From Buxus sempervirens (taxonomy: Eukaryota; Streptophyta; Magnoliopsida; Buxales; Buxaceae), in assembly GCA_947561395.2 (NCBI GenBank), contig OX387194.1, positions 31,692,036 to 31,756,035 of the forward strand: a DNA stretch of 64,000 nucleotides, in the 5' to 3' direction. The notes under the pieces are model-generated. The model was given only the letters and a program-made list of their open reading frames with translations, was not told the origin of the DNA and did not search any database. The translations under genes and the position numbers were made by a program. Of this stretch, positions 21,889-32,537 are shown piece by piece; the first letter of the stretch is position 1; each line of letters starts with the position of its first letter.

Positions 21889-24866
21889 TGTAAAACCCCG
21901 AATTTTCACTTAATAAATAAATAAATAAAATATGAGTTTAAGTCCTAGCTAAAATAAAAAGTGAAGATTTAGAGGGCAAGTAATTTAAATAAGTAGTATG
22001 TTGAAAATAAAGAAGAAACCTTAAGGAAAAGTAGCCTAAAAGGGTAAAAGGGTATTTTGGTAATTTTCAGAAAAGGGTAATTAATAAATATATCATTAAA
22101 TAATAACTAGAATTAGAAAATAGAAGAAAATAATTTATTTTGACAAGTTAGAAATTAAAAGGAATTAATAAAAGTCTAAAAGTGGGAAAAGGGGTAATTA
22201 GGATATTTCAAGTCTTAATTTGGAGAAAATAAGGTTTTAGGTGATATTAAGGTTTAATTAAATATTATGCACGAAAATAGGTTGTAAGTAGGAGTTTAGA
22301 TGATAAGAGATTAAATTATTAATGTTTAAGTAGAAAAATAAAAGGTGGAGAAAAAGTATGAATTAATTAAAATGGGTTAGACTTTAATTAGACCATGGTT
22401 GGGTTAGCCCAAATTAAAGTAGTCTATTAGGGTTGGTTTAGGACTTCTAATGCCTAATATAAATATGAGATTAAGGTTAGACAAGAGAGAATTTTCGTGG
22501 GTTTATTATTGAGAGAAAAGAGGGAGAAAAAGGAAGAAGGTTGCTAATGGAGATGTCTGACCAGCCATCATCAAATCATGATCGGAGAAAATCCGTACGG
22601 TGGATCGCCTTCAAATTTGGAGGTTTTGATTTTCACTAATGGAACTACAATGTGTACGGTGGAGATTTGAATTGGAAGACTCTAGCTTAGTGCGTTTGGG
22701 AGCAAAAGTAAGGTCCAGAATTAGAAGCTTCAATGGAAAAAGGATTTTAGCGTATAAGGCAAGTAGTAACCTTGGAAAACGTGACGAACTGCATGATTTC
22801 GTTTTCTGTGATTTAACAGTGATTAAATGGATTAGTCGGAACAGTATTTACATGGAATCAAATTATTTATATTTTAATAATTGGTATTCTTGATGGATTT
22901 GTCAAATTAAAGAAGAAAACTTAGTTTGATTGTGCAAATAAATGTAGGAGGGTATTTAATTAATAAGAATTAATCTAGAAGGATTTAGGTATGTTTTAGA
23001 ATGTTAGTAGATTAATTTAGATCAAAGAAACATATAGCAAAAGCATAAAAATCTGAACTTTGTAAATCTGGAAAATTCTGTTAAAAATTGCATGAGTGCC
23101 TAAGATCGCCTAGCCTGTAGAGGTAGGCACTCTATGTAAAATTTGCAGATTTTGGTGATTTTGTAATACAAATAAATATCCAATAATTTTTCTGATTAGT
23201 TAAGCATATTAGCATCTTTATAAGGACCTAATTAAGGTATAAAAATTATAAAATTAAATTGGAAAGATTAACCAATAATTTGAAGGTTATAATGAAAGGT
23301 TTGTCTATAAAATGGTCAAATGGTATGAATATTGATATAAATGATACTACTGGAATTTATAGGATAAAAACACTTTCTAAACTTTATTTTAGGTCTGTAG
23401 GACATGCTAGAGAATGAAAATACAGAAAACCTAAATAGAACCTATCTTAAGTGTTAAGATAGGAAATTGGATTCTAACAAAGGGATTAATTAAAGGAAAC
23501 TCTAAGTAAGATTGGATTTACTCTATTTGAGCTTTCAACATGAATGTTGGTTTTTGGAATTGCATAAACTCTGATTTCTATCGAATTCATGATACATGAG
23601 CTTTACTTTGAATATAATTAAGAAATTGCATATGTAATTCTAAAAAAGGCTTTAATTGGAATTGTAAGGATTGAATCATGGTTTTCACATGGAAGTGAAT
23701 ATTTGGGTATGGATTGGTATGTGGTATGATGTTATTAATTTTTCTTTTATGGTTGGGTGATACAGCTTCTGTGGTTGAGTTGATACTGACTTTTACGGCA
23801 GAAATGGGTAATCCTCTGTGTAGAGATGTGTAATCTTTTACAGGTAAAAGTGTGTATGCCTCCTACAGTAATGTGTCCTCCCGTATGTTGTTTTATCGTG
23901 GTTTGTGTCAGTGGGCTTAGCTGTATATGGATCCATAGTTTTTGCTGGTTAGCTAAGTGGTATTTAGTTTGGGTTGAGTTACTCCTATATGCGAGTGCGC
24001 TTCCCTTGCAAGTTAGTTTGCTCTGGGAAGGTCCTATGTCTGGAAGGACACCCCGGTGCGCCGCTGGTGATTCCTTGTACATGTGGATAAGCAACCATCT
24101 CCATGTATTGATTTTGGTGCTGCATGTTGGTGGTACATGCCAACTCTATTGAGTTCGTGCGCAATAAATCGGTGACTACAGCTCTTGTCTATAGCTACGC
24201 TGCATGGGTCTTGAGTATCATTAAGTAGCACTGCCCCTAAGCCACACGATGGTATAGCAGTTAGTTGAGTGTCATCTCAAATACTTATCATCTTTGTGAG
24301 TCCTGCAATGGCACGTGTTTTATCACTTTTGTCAGTTTTACCCCGTTAACATCAATTACTGGTATTTGTACATGATCATTTGTTTTATCGCTTTATTTGG
24401 AATTGCCATGGATAACTTGGATTTCTCGTCTTATTGTTGATTAATGGAATACCTCATGACTATTTACTTACATTGGACTGTTTCAAATTGCATGCACTTG
24501 CTACTTGTTGAGATGTAAATCTCACTCCGTTTTCCCCTATTTTTCAGGTTGCTTGGAGAGGTCGCGAAGATGGGGTTTATTTGATGGGTAGAATTATAAT
24601 CGATATAAATGTTCACATGTTGAATTGATAAATGTGATTGTAAAATGAATTGAATATATTGATTAAAGAATTGTTTTTATTGGCCACCAGAACTTTGATA
24701 TAATTCATTAAAGTTTTAAAATTATTGTGAATCTTAGCATGTATCTGACCCCAGCTTCGTGGTAATACCTCGAGTTTGGTTGTTGGACCGGACTTGGGTT
24801 GTTACAGTAGCGAACCAGGTTTTGATTGGGTGCCGGTTTGCACTGACTCGGGTTCGGGGCGTTACA
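21889..24866 (+). mobile_element. Solo LTR B3 (diverged B family)
   Basis: This 2978-bp LTR starts TGTAAAACCCCGAATTTTC and ends ACTCGGGTTCGGGGCGTTACA, inserted in A3 (CACAG at 21884-21888, CATAG at 24867-24871, one difference). It has a GA-rich leader (22480-22560), donor-like AAG|GCAAGTAGTAACC near 22759 and TATGGATCCATA at 23926-23937. The acceptor-like TTTTTCAG near 24541-24548 is present, but the micro-ORF behind it is not clearly conserved. Nothing coding is supported. Confidence 0.85.
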
Positions 24867-25073
24867 CATAGATATCACATCTTGAAGATTGTTATATAGG
24901 TGACTATTGTTAGATGGAATTTTTTATTCCATGCTCCTTATGGTTATTTGCACTCTGATTATTACCATGTAATTGCCCTTGATTGTATCAATCAGGTTCT
25001 TTTTGGGCCCATAAGTGGGGCTTGGGGACAGGCCAGTGCCCCGTATGGGCAAACCCGGTTCCGGGGTGCTACA
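24867..25073 (+). mobile_element. Family A LTR copy 3, second segment
   Basis: A3 resumes with CATAGATATCACATC and runs to its terminus GGTTCCGGGGTGCTACA at 25073. It includes the TTTTTGGGCCCATAAGTGGGG block that also ends A1 and A2. Confidence 0.85.
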
Positions 25074-25078
25074 GTTAG

Positions 25079-27763
25079 TGTAATACCTTGAATTTTTCTA
25101 GAATTAATTATTATATTTTTAATCTGTAATTATTGTTAGTAATTTCTAATCAGAGACTTGAATCTAATAGGTGATCATGTGGAGGAGATAGATCCAGAAT
25201 TTGGTGTCGATCCAACGGTTAGATCATGATTTGTAAGGTAAGGTCGAAGTTAGTAATTATTTTGAATATGATTGGTAAAGTGTATGGAGCATGGTAGAGT
25301 GTCATGCATGGGATCATGAATTATTTAATTAAAAATAAAAATAATATAGGGAGAATGGACGTGCGTTTAGTATGGAGAAGTGATTGTCTGTTTTGGGAAA
25401 CTTCTATTAGGGTTAAGACTTGAACGTGGGTTATATTGGAAGGTTTCTAAAAAGTGTATTATTGCTTTGGACGACCAGAAGAGGAGGAGACCTAACGTAA
25501 GGTTGCTGGAAGTTTTGGAGAGTTTAGATCAGTGCTAGAAGGAGGAGATTTTCGTGGGTTTTGCTGTGGTGTTGAAGAAGAAATCAAGGCTTGAGATTTT
25601 GTTGGTTCTGTTTGCGAAAGAAGGTAAGTAGCAACCCTTCTTGTGGCAAAACTTGCATGATTTAATGTTTAGACGATAAATACATTGTTCTTTAGTTTTG
25701 TGATGATTTAGAAACATGTTAGTGATGTTTTAGATGGATTTAGTTGAGGTTTTAACCATGGAAAAACATATCTTGTTCTTTGCGATCAGTTTTCTAGTTA
25801 CTTTGGTGTTTGATGAAAAATTATGATTTGATTGCATGAAATTGTTATTAAATTTGTTGGAATGTATTATCATACGTTTATATTGATTTTTTAAGAGTTG
25901 GAACTGAGTTTTGTTTATAGAAATATATTTTTGAAGATTTACACAAGAAATCGGATTTCTGAAATTTCCCAGATTATAGATCGCTTGACACGTCGCCCAA
26001 GCGATCATGTTGAGCGACAGTTTAATTTAATTTGTTTATAGATCGCTTGACACATCACCCAAGCGATCATGTTGAGTGCCAGTTTAATTTAATTTGTTTT
26101 TAGACCGCTAGACACATCGCCTAAGCGATCTGTTGAGCGACAGTGTCGTTCTATATTTTTTTAGATCGCTAGACAGATCGCCTGAGCGATCTGTTGAGCG
26201 ACGGTTGTATGACCATCTTTGATAGGTCGCTTGGCACTAAGGGTTGAGAGATCATGTTGAGCGCCCAACCCAGTTTTCTGATTTTTGAGAAATTACCTAG
26301 ATTTTGAATATAAAATGATTTTTGGAGGAATCCAACACATGTATAAATAAGATTGGAGTGTTTAGAAATTGTTTTCAGAGGCCAAATAATTTTATGAGAA
26401 TTTTATAAGGTTTTGGGTACGTTCTACTAAAATAACTCATGTTTTGGTTCCAAGAAGGAATTTGATGTTAAATTTGATTTGTTTTTGTAAATTGGTTGAT
26501 TTCAACACTTGTAAAAGTATGTTTTAAGGATGTTTTAAGCTCTGGAACAGTAAAAGAGTATTTTCTACAGAATTGGGTGGATTGAGTCTATTTTACGGAT
26601 TTTGGCAGTTTTTGTGTAAAATTGGTTTTCTCTATAAGGGAGATGATTCTTCTTATTACTTTTCTCCATGATGGAGTATATCTTGACATGAGAGCAGTAA
26701 GTATAAATTGTTTCCATGAGGGAGTGATTTTGCCAAAAGAGCACTATTGAATTAATTTGACCATGAGGGTCATGTTATTTGATTATTGGCCATGAGGGCT
26801 ATGAATTCTTCGCCATGTGGGCATTACACATATGTTGGTCATGAGGACCACCTGTTTTGATTTGATTTGTGTCTTAACAGGCTTAGTTTGTTATGGATCC
26901 ATAGTTTAGCTAGTAGTGAAGTCTGTCTATCTTTGCTAGGATTAAGTATAGTTCCTTTATGCATTTCCTCCATGACGGAGAGGCCTTCCATGAGGGATGA
27001 GCTGCAGCGATTCCATTTCCACCATGATGGTGATGATACGGCCGGATATATTGTAGTTTATTCTTAGACTAGATTGTTGGACTAGGTCATGACCTTTCAA
27101 AGTGGTCATATTTCACGAGTCCCGTGATGTCACGATTGTTTGGTTTGGATTGATTTTCATGATGAGATTGACTATATGATTTGGATTTAATTTGTTTTGG
27201 AAAGTATTCATTAATTGATTATTGCTTATGGACTTTGATTAGACGAATTGATTGCTAAATTATTATACCTCATGAAAAGTATTTTGATAGCAATATGTGG
27301 ACTGTTTTTATTCATGCATGTTGCTACTTACTGGGATTTTATATCTTATCCTGTATTTTTAATGTTTTGTTTTCAGATATGCTTGGAGAGGAAGAACACT
27401 GGGGATCTTGAGGGTATAGCTGTTGGTTTAGAATAATGCCCTGTAGCTTGTGGAGTTACTATTTTTGTATAATTGTTGGTTATTTGCTTAGTTTGACTTT
27501 TAGTTCAAATTGAAGGATTGTCATTATGACAGTGAGTTGAGATTTGTAGTTCCCTTTTCATATTTAGATTAATGTATATACAATTGAGAGTTAATTTGAA
27601 GTCTTTCGCTGTTATTGAGATATTACAAAGTTGTTTAAAATTTGGCGTACTCCAATATGCAAGCATTGATTTAGTATGAATTTTTATTTTATTTTGGGCC
27701 ATACAAATAGCACTTCAGGTTTGGATTATTCATGAGGAATATATCTGGATTCGGGGTGCTATA
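25079..27763 (+). mobile_element. 5' LTR of element F
   Basis: It starts TGTAATACCTTG and ends GATTCGGGGTGCTATA (2685 bp), followed within a few bases by an initiator-Met primer-binding site and the start of gag. It is therefore the 5' LTR of a truncated Ty3/gypsy element, not a solo LTR. It contains donor-like AAG|GTAAGTAGCAACCC at 25623, a strong motif cluster, CCATGAGGGC repeats (26640-26850) and TATGGATCCATA at 26892-26903. The acceptor-like TTTTCAG is at 27371-27377, but the frame after it does not end in the EDYY motif. Confidence 0.85.
25978..26275. repeat. Tandem GATCGCTTGAC...CAAGCGATC units in LTR F
   Basis: Five units of about 60 bp each read approximately ATCGCTTGACAC...CGCCCAAGCGATCATGTTGAGCG, so each unit is an inverted repeat of GATCGCTTG. 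This is the clearest example of the motif clusters found between the donor-like and acceptor-like sites of these LTRs. Confidence 0.85.
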
Positions 27764-27767
27764 GAGG

Positions 27768-27779
27768 TGGTATCAAAGC
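27768..27779 (+). promoter_or_regulatory. Primer-binding site of element F
   Basis: TGGTATCAAAGC lies four bases after the LTR end. It matches the initiator tRNA-Met site TGGTATCAGAGC with one change and confirms that 25079-27763 is a 5' LTR. Confidence 0.8.
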
Positions 27780-27910
27780 ATAATAGGATCCCCCATCTAG
27801 GTAGTGAGCCTTAGGTGTGGTTATGGGATTGTGTGTTTCGATAGATAGAACCTTTAAGTTTTAAATAGGTTGAGTGGTCTCTAATTTGTGTTATTCTTGT
27901 TTTGCAAACA

Positions 27911-28300
27911 ATCGTGAGACCACGTACACAGACTGGTGAGCAAGCTAATGAGACTCCCAATCAAATGGGAGATGTCTAGAGAGCAGTTGGTACCTTGACC
28001 AACTTGCTGACTATGGAAAGGGAAAAGACGATGATCCAAAATGTAGTTGGCGATGACAATGGCCAGGGAGGTTTGCACAAGATCAACTATAATAATGGCA
28101 ATGAACAGTCCTCTGTGCATGAATTGGAGCAGTTCAGGAAGTTGCACCTGCCTTCATTCCATGGAGTGCCAGATCCTATGGAGGCCGAGAGGTGGATTCA
28201 GCGAGTTGAGAAGATTCTGGATGCTATGAATTGCCCTTAAGACAAGAAGGTTAGGTTGGCCACATTTATGCGTAAGTCTGAGGCTGATCATTGGTGGCAA
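27911..28300 (+). pseudogene. gag N-terminal fragment of element F
   Basis: The frame reads VRPRTQTGEQANETPN, then LEQFRKLHLPSFHGVPDPME, then AERWIQRVEKILDAMNCP, then RLATFMRKSEADHWWQ. This is the beginning of a Retrotrans_gag domain and is clearly related to the gag of element C. The expected start ATG appears as ATC at 27911. Stops occur at TAG after GDV and TAA after MNCP. Coding ends at about 28300, where Cassandra LTR sequence begins, so the rest of gag and all of pol are missing. Confidence 0.8.
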
Positions 28301-28319
28301 GGTGGAAGAGGCCTTTTAA

Positions 28320-28431
28320 GGCATAACACGGGACTAAATCCCCTTGGAACCCTCAAGTTAAGAGTGCTTGAGTGAGAGCAGTGCTAGGATGGGTGACCAC
28401 TAGAAAGTTTTCTCGTGTTATCCCTTAAAAA
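28320..28431 (+). pseudogene. 5S rRNA-like domain in left Cassandra LTR
   Basis: Similarity to plant 5S rRNA covers the internal pol III promoter: CAAGTTAAGAGTGCTTGAGTG (A-box region) and AGGATGGGTGACC (28386-28398, C-box), ending CTCGTGTTATCCC. The 5' third has drifted. It is a retroelement domain, not a rDNA gene. Confidence 0.8.
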
Positions 28432-28751
28432 CAAATTTGTGAGGGCCCATTGGGCCCATAGCGGATAATATCTTGCTGGGTATGGGTCTAGGGCGTTACA
28501 GTTAGTTTGCTACTTACAAATGGTATCCGAGCCTACCCCGGCCGGAAGTATGGGAATTCAGCCCAACGCAAGGATGCGTTGTCCCACAGAGGGGAATCTG
28601 TGACATCCTGGCTGCTTGAGTGGATGGCTGTGATGTGAATGGGTAATCTCACTTGGCGAGCTACTAGGCAAGGATGTGCATATGATTGGGATCCCATAAC
28701 GCTCAGGGATGCTATAAGTAGTCTTGCGATCCCGTACAAAGCAAGAGGCCT

Positions 28752-28863
28752 TTTAAGGCATAACACGGGACTAAATCCCCTTGGAACCCTCAAGTTAAGC
28801 GTTCTCGGGTGAGAGCAGTACTAGGATGGGTGACCACTAGGAATTTTTCTCGTGTTATCCCTT
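28752..28863 (+). pseudogene. 5S rRNA-like domain in right Cassandra LTR
   Basis: AGTTAAGCGTTC (28793-28804) and AGGATGGGTGACC (28823-28835) match the A-box and C-box of the 5S internal promoter, and CTCGTGTTATCCC matches the 5S 3' end region. A TATA-like GCTATAAGTAG lies upstream (28711-28721). Confidence 0.85.
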
Positions 28864-28937
28864 GAGAACAAATCCGTGAGGGCCGATTGGGCCCAAAGCA
28901 GACAATATCTTGCTGGGTATGGGTCCGAGACGTTACA

Positions 28938-28989
28938 TCGGGGACGGGTTGGTGCCGTGATAGGGTAGACCCAGTTCCGAGGTGCTACA
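28938..28989 (+). mobile_element. Terminal piece of a family A LTR (probably A1)
   Basis: TCGGGGACGGGTTGGTGCCG ... GTTCCGAGGTGCTACA is the last 52 bp of an A-type LTR. A1 lacks precisely this tail at 20221. It abuts the end of the Cassandra LTR on the left and family G sequence on the right. Confidence 0.75.
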
Positions 28990-30721
28990 TTGTTTATTAT
29001 GCAATATTCTTTATTTAACCAATTTGGTTACACTTAACCAAAAATCATATCTCATGCCACTCATGCATATACAAATAAAGGGTAGCTCCATAGCCTTACC
29101 CAAATACACTTGGGCCAATGCCCTTTTCATCTTCTCATACAACCGGGCCACCGCCCTCCATACATGTCATTTGCTATATAAGCATTTAATAATAACAATT
29201 CATTTGATGAATAAGGAAGCCTTTCATGGTGATAAGTCAAGTTTTTATTCAGGCATTAAGAACTAAGTACTCAAGACCCCAATTCATTAAGAACACTTCT
29301 AAAATTCCACTGGCTTTGATTCTCCACTTTCAAGAATCTCAGAAGGATGTTCCAAGTGGAGAAATCAAAATATACTTCTTCTATAGTAATTTAAAACCAA
29401 AAATCTTTACAAAACCTATTTTAGTAGAATGTGCCCAAACTCTTAGTTAATTTGAATTTTGAGATAATTCCAATGCAAACACTTCCTAATTACCTAAATC
29501 TTATTTGTACATAGGTTGGATTTGAATAAAGACTAATCCATAGTTGAAATCACCTCACATTCCCAAAATGGAATTTTCTATGTTGGGGGCTCGACATGGC
29601 GCTCGAGCATCCAGACAGGCGACATGAGAGATAGAATTCCAGAAGTTGATGCTCGGCTTAACTAAATAGTTCAACTTTTTGGTTTCTGAAATTTTAAAAA
29701 AACACAAGCGGGGCGCTCGGCACCGCGCTCGAGTGGCCACAGGTGCCTAGCAAGTCTGGGTTTGGACAGGAAGGGTGCCCGGCATAGCGCTTGAGCGCCC
29801 TGGCGATTTCCCAAGTCATGAATCTTACGCAATTTTTGAGTTTGTTTTCCCAAATCCAAGTCATCTCCTAATGTTTCTACCAATCAAATCCACATAGAAT
29901 GAGCTAATAATTAGCATCTATCTAACCACACACACATGCTCATTTCATTGGCAACTAAATCAAAGAAACACAAATGCCCTAATTCCAAAATCCCTTTTCA
30001 AATCAAGAAATCAAACAAGGTTTTGGTTGGAAGGGTGTTGCTTACCTGATTCAAGTAAGATCTAACTCTTTGCTCCAAAATGCAACTCACGAGCAGCTCA
30101 CCCTTGAGCTCCTTGGAGATTTCTCCATGATCCTCCAAGCTTTCACCAACAAGAAAATCCACACAATGCAAACCCCCAAGCCTTTAACCTCTCCTTCTTC
30201 TTTAACAAGAGCCTTTCCCTCCAAGTTGCTCAACAAAAGAAAGAGAAATGGGGAGAGAAGAGAGTGTAGAGAGAAGAGAGTGTGGAGAGAAGAGAGTGTG
30301 AGGGGAAGAGCGTTATTTCATACGTATGGGGCAAAACAAGCCCCCCTTTTTATACTTAACAAGTTTTTCCCCCCAAATGTTTTAAAGCAACTTTCAAGTT
30401 TGCCCTTCTCTCATTGCACATGCATATTACCTCTTTGCCACTCTCCTTCTACTGCACACAAAATTACCAACATGCCATTCTCTCATGTAAATGAAGTTTA
30501 TTCAATAACTTAGGGAATTTCTCAAATAAAAGGAATGCCCTACATCTCAAGCTTACCTTTTGCTCTTATAAGCCTTTGACTTAGCCACTTGATTGGCTTT
30601 CATGGTTCAAATCAGGGCTTTTCCAACTTCACCTTCACAATACAATTTAAAATATATTAGAGATGCAAAATTTCTCTTGCTTAATCACTTAAGCAAGTTA
30701 TCTAATATTTGGGGTTTCACA
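28990..30721 (-). mobile_element. Family G LTR copy 0, partial
   Basis: It aligns with G1 from 33464 to 34650 and then 37411-37819, and ends GGGGTTTCACA. It lacks the first 900 bp or so of the LTR (the TGTAACGACC end). The missing part would lie left of the window if A1 is inserted in it. It shows GCTCGAG motifs (29590-29790) and, on the minus strand, donor-like ATCAG|GTAAGCAACACC near 30043. A 147-codon plus-strand frame at 30070-30513 is low-complexity and antisense to the LTR, and is not supported as a gene. Confidence 0.8.
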
Positions 30722-30903
30722 TCTATCTTGTTTAGTTAGTTAACGTCTCTATCTTGTTTAGTTAAATGAAGTTTCTTATTAATTTATTAATATAAATCTA
30801 ATTTAAATAGATGAATATGTGAAATTAAAGATTATAGGGAAGGACATTTTAGGTATATGAAAATTAAAAACACTTAAAGTAGTTCGTGCTTTTAATAATA
30901 ATA
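30722..30903 (-). mobile_element. 5' terminus of a Helitron (reverse), broken at its end
   Basis: GGACATTTTAGGTATATGAA ... AGTTCGTGCTTTTAATAATAATA is, reversed, a Helitron-type 5' end (ATTATTAAAAGCACGAACTAC). The same sequence ends the Helitron at 37964 and recurs at 40520. Here the terminal TC is missing because the next Helitron starts at once. TCTATCTTGTTTAGTTA is repeated twice at its left. Confidence 0.55.
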
Positions 30904-31142
30904 CTAGCAATGGTAAACGTGCGTTGCACGCTGAGAACAATTTTCAAGAGTTAACAACTTTTCTCAAAATGATTAAATAATTACGAGAATAATAAAATAA
31001 TAATGGAGAGAAAAATAACATGTAATATGTTTAAAAAGACTACTGGAGGAATTGTGCAAAAGACACCTAGTCCGAATATTTTATAAATGGTTTCGTTGTA
31101 AGTACCTTCATTTTAATTACATTATGACTAAGTAAATAGATA

Positions 31143-31181
<39 letters not shown>

Positions 31182-32537
31182 ATATCCTTAAAAAATCGAT
31201 ATAATACATTCAGATTAATCACAATTAAGAATAATATTGACGACTTTTAATATTAATAAAATATACGCTTTTTAAAAAATTATAAAATTATTAGAATATT
31301 ACATAATTAACTTTAATATAATTTATTAAGGTTAATATTAAATAGAACATTAATATATGATATTAAACAATAAATATCTAATTGATATAGTTGTGCAAGC
31401 GGCATTATCTAGTATTTTAATTTGTAGTTATAGGATTTTGTAAGTAAACAAAACCTATCGGCTATTAAACATCTTTTTTTTTATTAATTTAATAATTAAT
31501 TACTACAATCTTATTTTGACTTTCTTCGATAATCTTATTTTGATACTTAAATTAGGATACTTTGATATTATATGTAAGAGATATTTTTCAGCATCTAATT
31601 ACCTTTATTAATTAGATATTTGAAGCACTATAATTAAAAAATTCTTTTTAATAGAATTCATATATCTCAATAAATTTGTTTTTTTGTATTTCCTTTTTTG
31701 TTTGATTATTGTAGGATTTATAAATGAAAAACCTATTTATCGGTCAATAAACTTCATATATTACTTTGATTAGTTATATATTTTTTCCTAATTATTTTTT
31801 GGTTTAATTAGGACTTTTTTTTATATTGGTTTAATTGAGATAATCTAATTTTCATTTTATTAGATAATCTTATTTTGATTATAAATTAGGATATTTTGAT
31901 ATTGATTTTATATTGGCTTAATACTCTTAGATATTTAGTTATTATCAAAAATATATTAGTTTGTTTTAATTATGATAATCTTATTTTGATTTTATTTTGT
32001 TATTGATTTGATTAGATAATCTTATTTTGAATTTGATTATTAGCAAAAAAAAGAAAAGAAATATCACTTCAAAGAAGAGAAATTTATAAAGCTTGAAAAT
32101 TGGAATAATAGATTTTTTGGATATATATATATATATATCTTTAATTAGGATTCTTATTGATTAGAATTTATCTTTAATTTGGATTCTAAAATTATCATAT
32201 TAGGATTCTTATGAATTAGAAATTTATCTTTAATTAGGATTCTAATATCTAGTAATCATATTCCTATTCTTATCAAGTCTAACAGCTCTTATTTATTAGA
32301 TAGTTTTTTCGTTACTCTATTTTTTTAATTTGATTAGTTTTTTTTGTAACTACCTTTTGTTTTAATTGGGATTTTATTTTGATGTTTATTTAGTTACAAT
32401 GATTGTATTTTTATTATAAAAGTGAAGAGTAAAATAAGAGATATTATCTGTTAATTAATGAAATTGAAATTAGGATATAATTAATTACGATACTTTCATT
32501 TTTATTATTAAATTAGGATATTTGATATTACTGCTAA
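30904..32537 (-). mobile_element. Non-autonomous Helitron (reverse), 3' segment
   Basis: Read on the minus strand, the 3' end has the hairpin CGTGC-AAC-GCACG (complement of 30918-30930), then TTTACCATTG and the terminal CTAG (complement of 30904-30907) next to a host T. This is the Helitron signature (hairpin about 10 nt before CTRR). The interior is AT-rich with no Rep/helicase coding and includes an (AT)16 tract at 31147-31178. It is interrupted by LTR G1 at 32538. Confidence 0.65.

Larger units (their letters stand above)
28306..28937 (+). mobile_element. Cassandra-type TRIM element (5S-bearing LTRs), 5' truncated
   Basis: Two direct LTR copies flank a 98-bp interior. The right LTR is complete (28599-28937, 339 bp), from TGTGACATCCTGG to GAGACGTTACA. 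The left LTR lacks its first 150 bp or so and runs 28306-28500. The interior carries a primer-binding-like TGGTATCCGAGCC (28521-28533) and a purine tract AGAGGGGAA before the right LTR. Each LTR includes a 5S rRNA-like stretch, the hallmark of Cassandra. It is non-coding and depends on other elements for movement. Confidence 0.85.

Noticed and set aside
23747..24152. 115- and 108-codon overlapping frames on opposite strands in B3
   Set aside because: They cover the conserved LTR block around TATGGATCCATA. B1 and B2 do not keep either frame.
20217..25078. Clean target duplication for A3
   Set aside because: TTAGG and GTTAG share only a shifted TTAG. I do not accept this as a 5-bp duplication.
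25978..26275. CRISPR-like array of regular repeats
   Set aside because: The units are imperfect inverted repeats with conserved rather than unique spacers, within a plant LTR. No cas genes and no prokaryotic context.
28320..28863. Functional 5S rRNA genes
   Set aside because: Both copies lie inside LTRs, lack a good match to the 5S 5' third and are not in rDNA-type tandem units. Cassandra explains them.
30070..30513. 147-codon plus-strand open frame in LTR G0
   Set aside because: It is antisense to the LTR leader and Arg/Lys/Glu-rich from GA repeats. It is not kept in G1 or G2.
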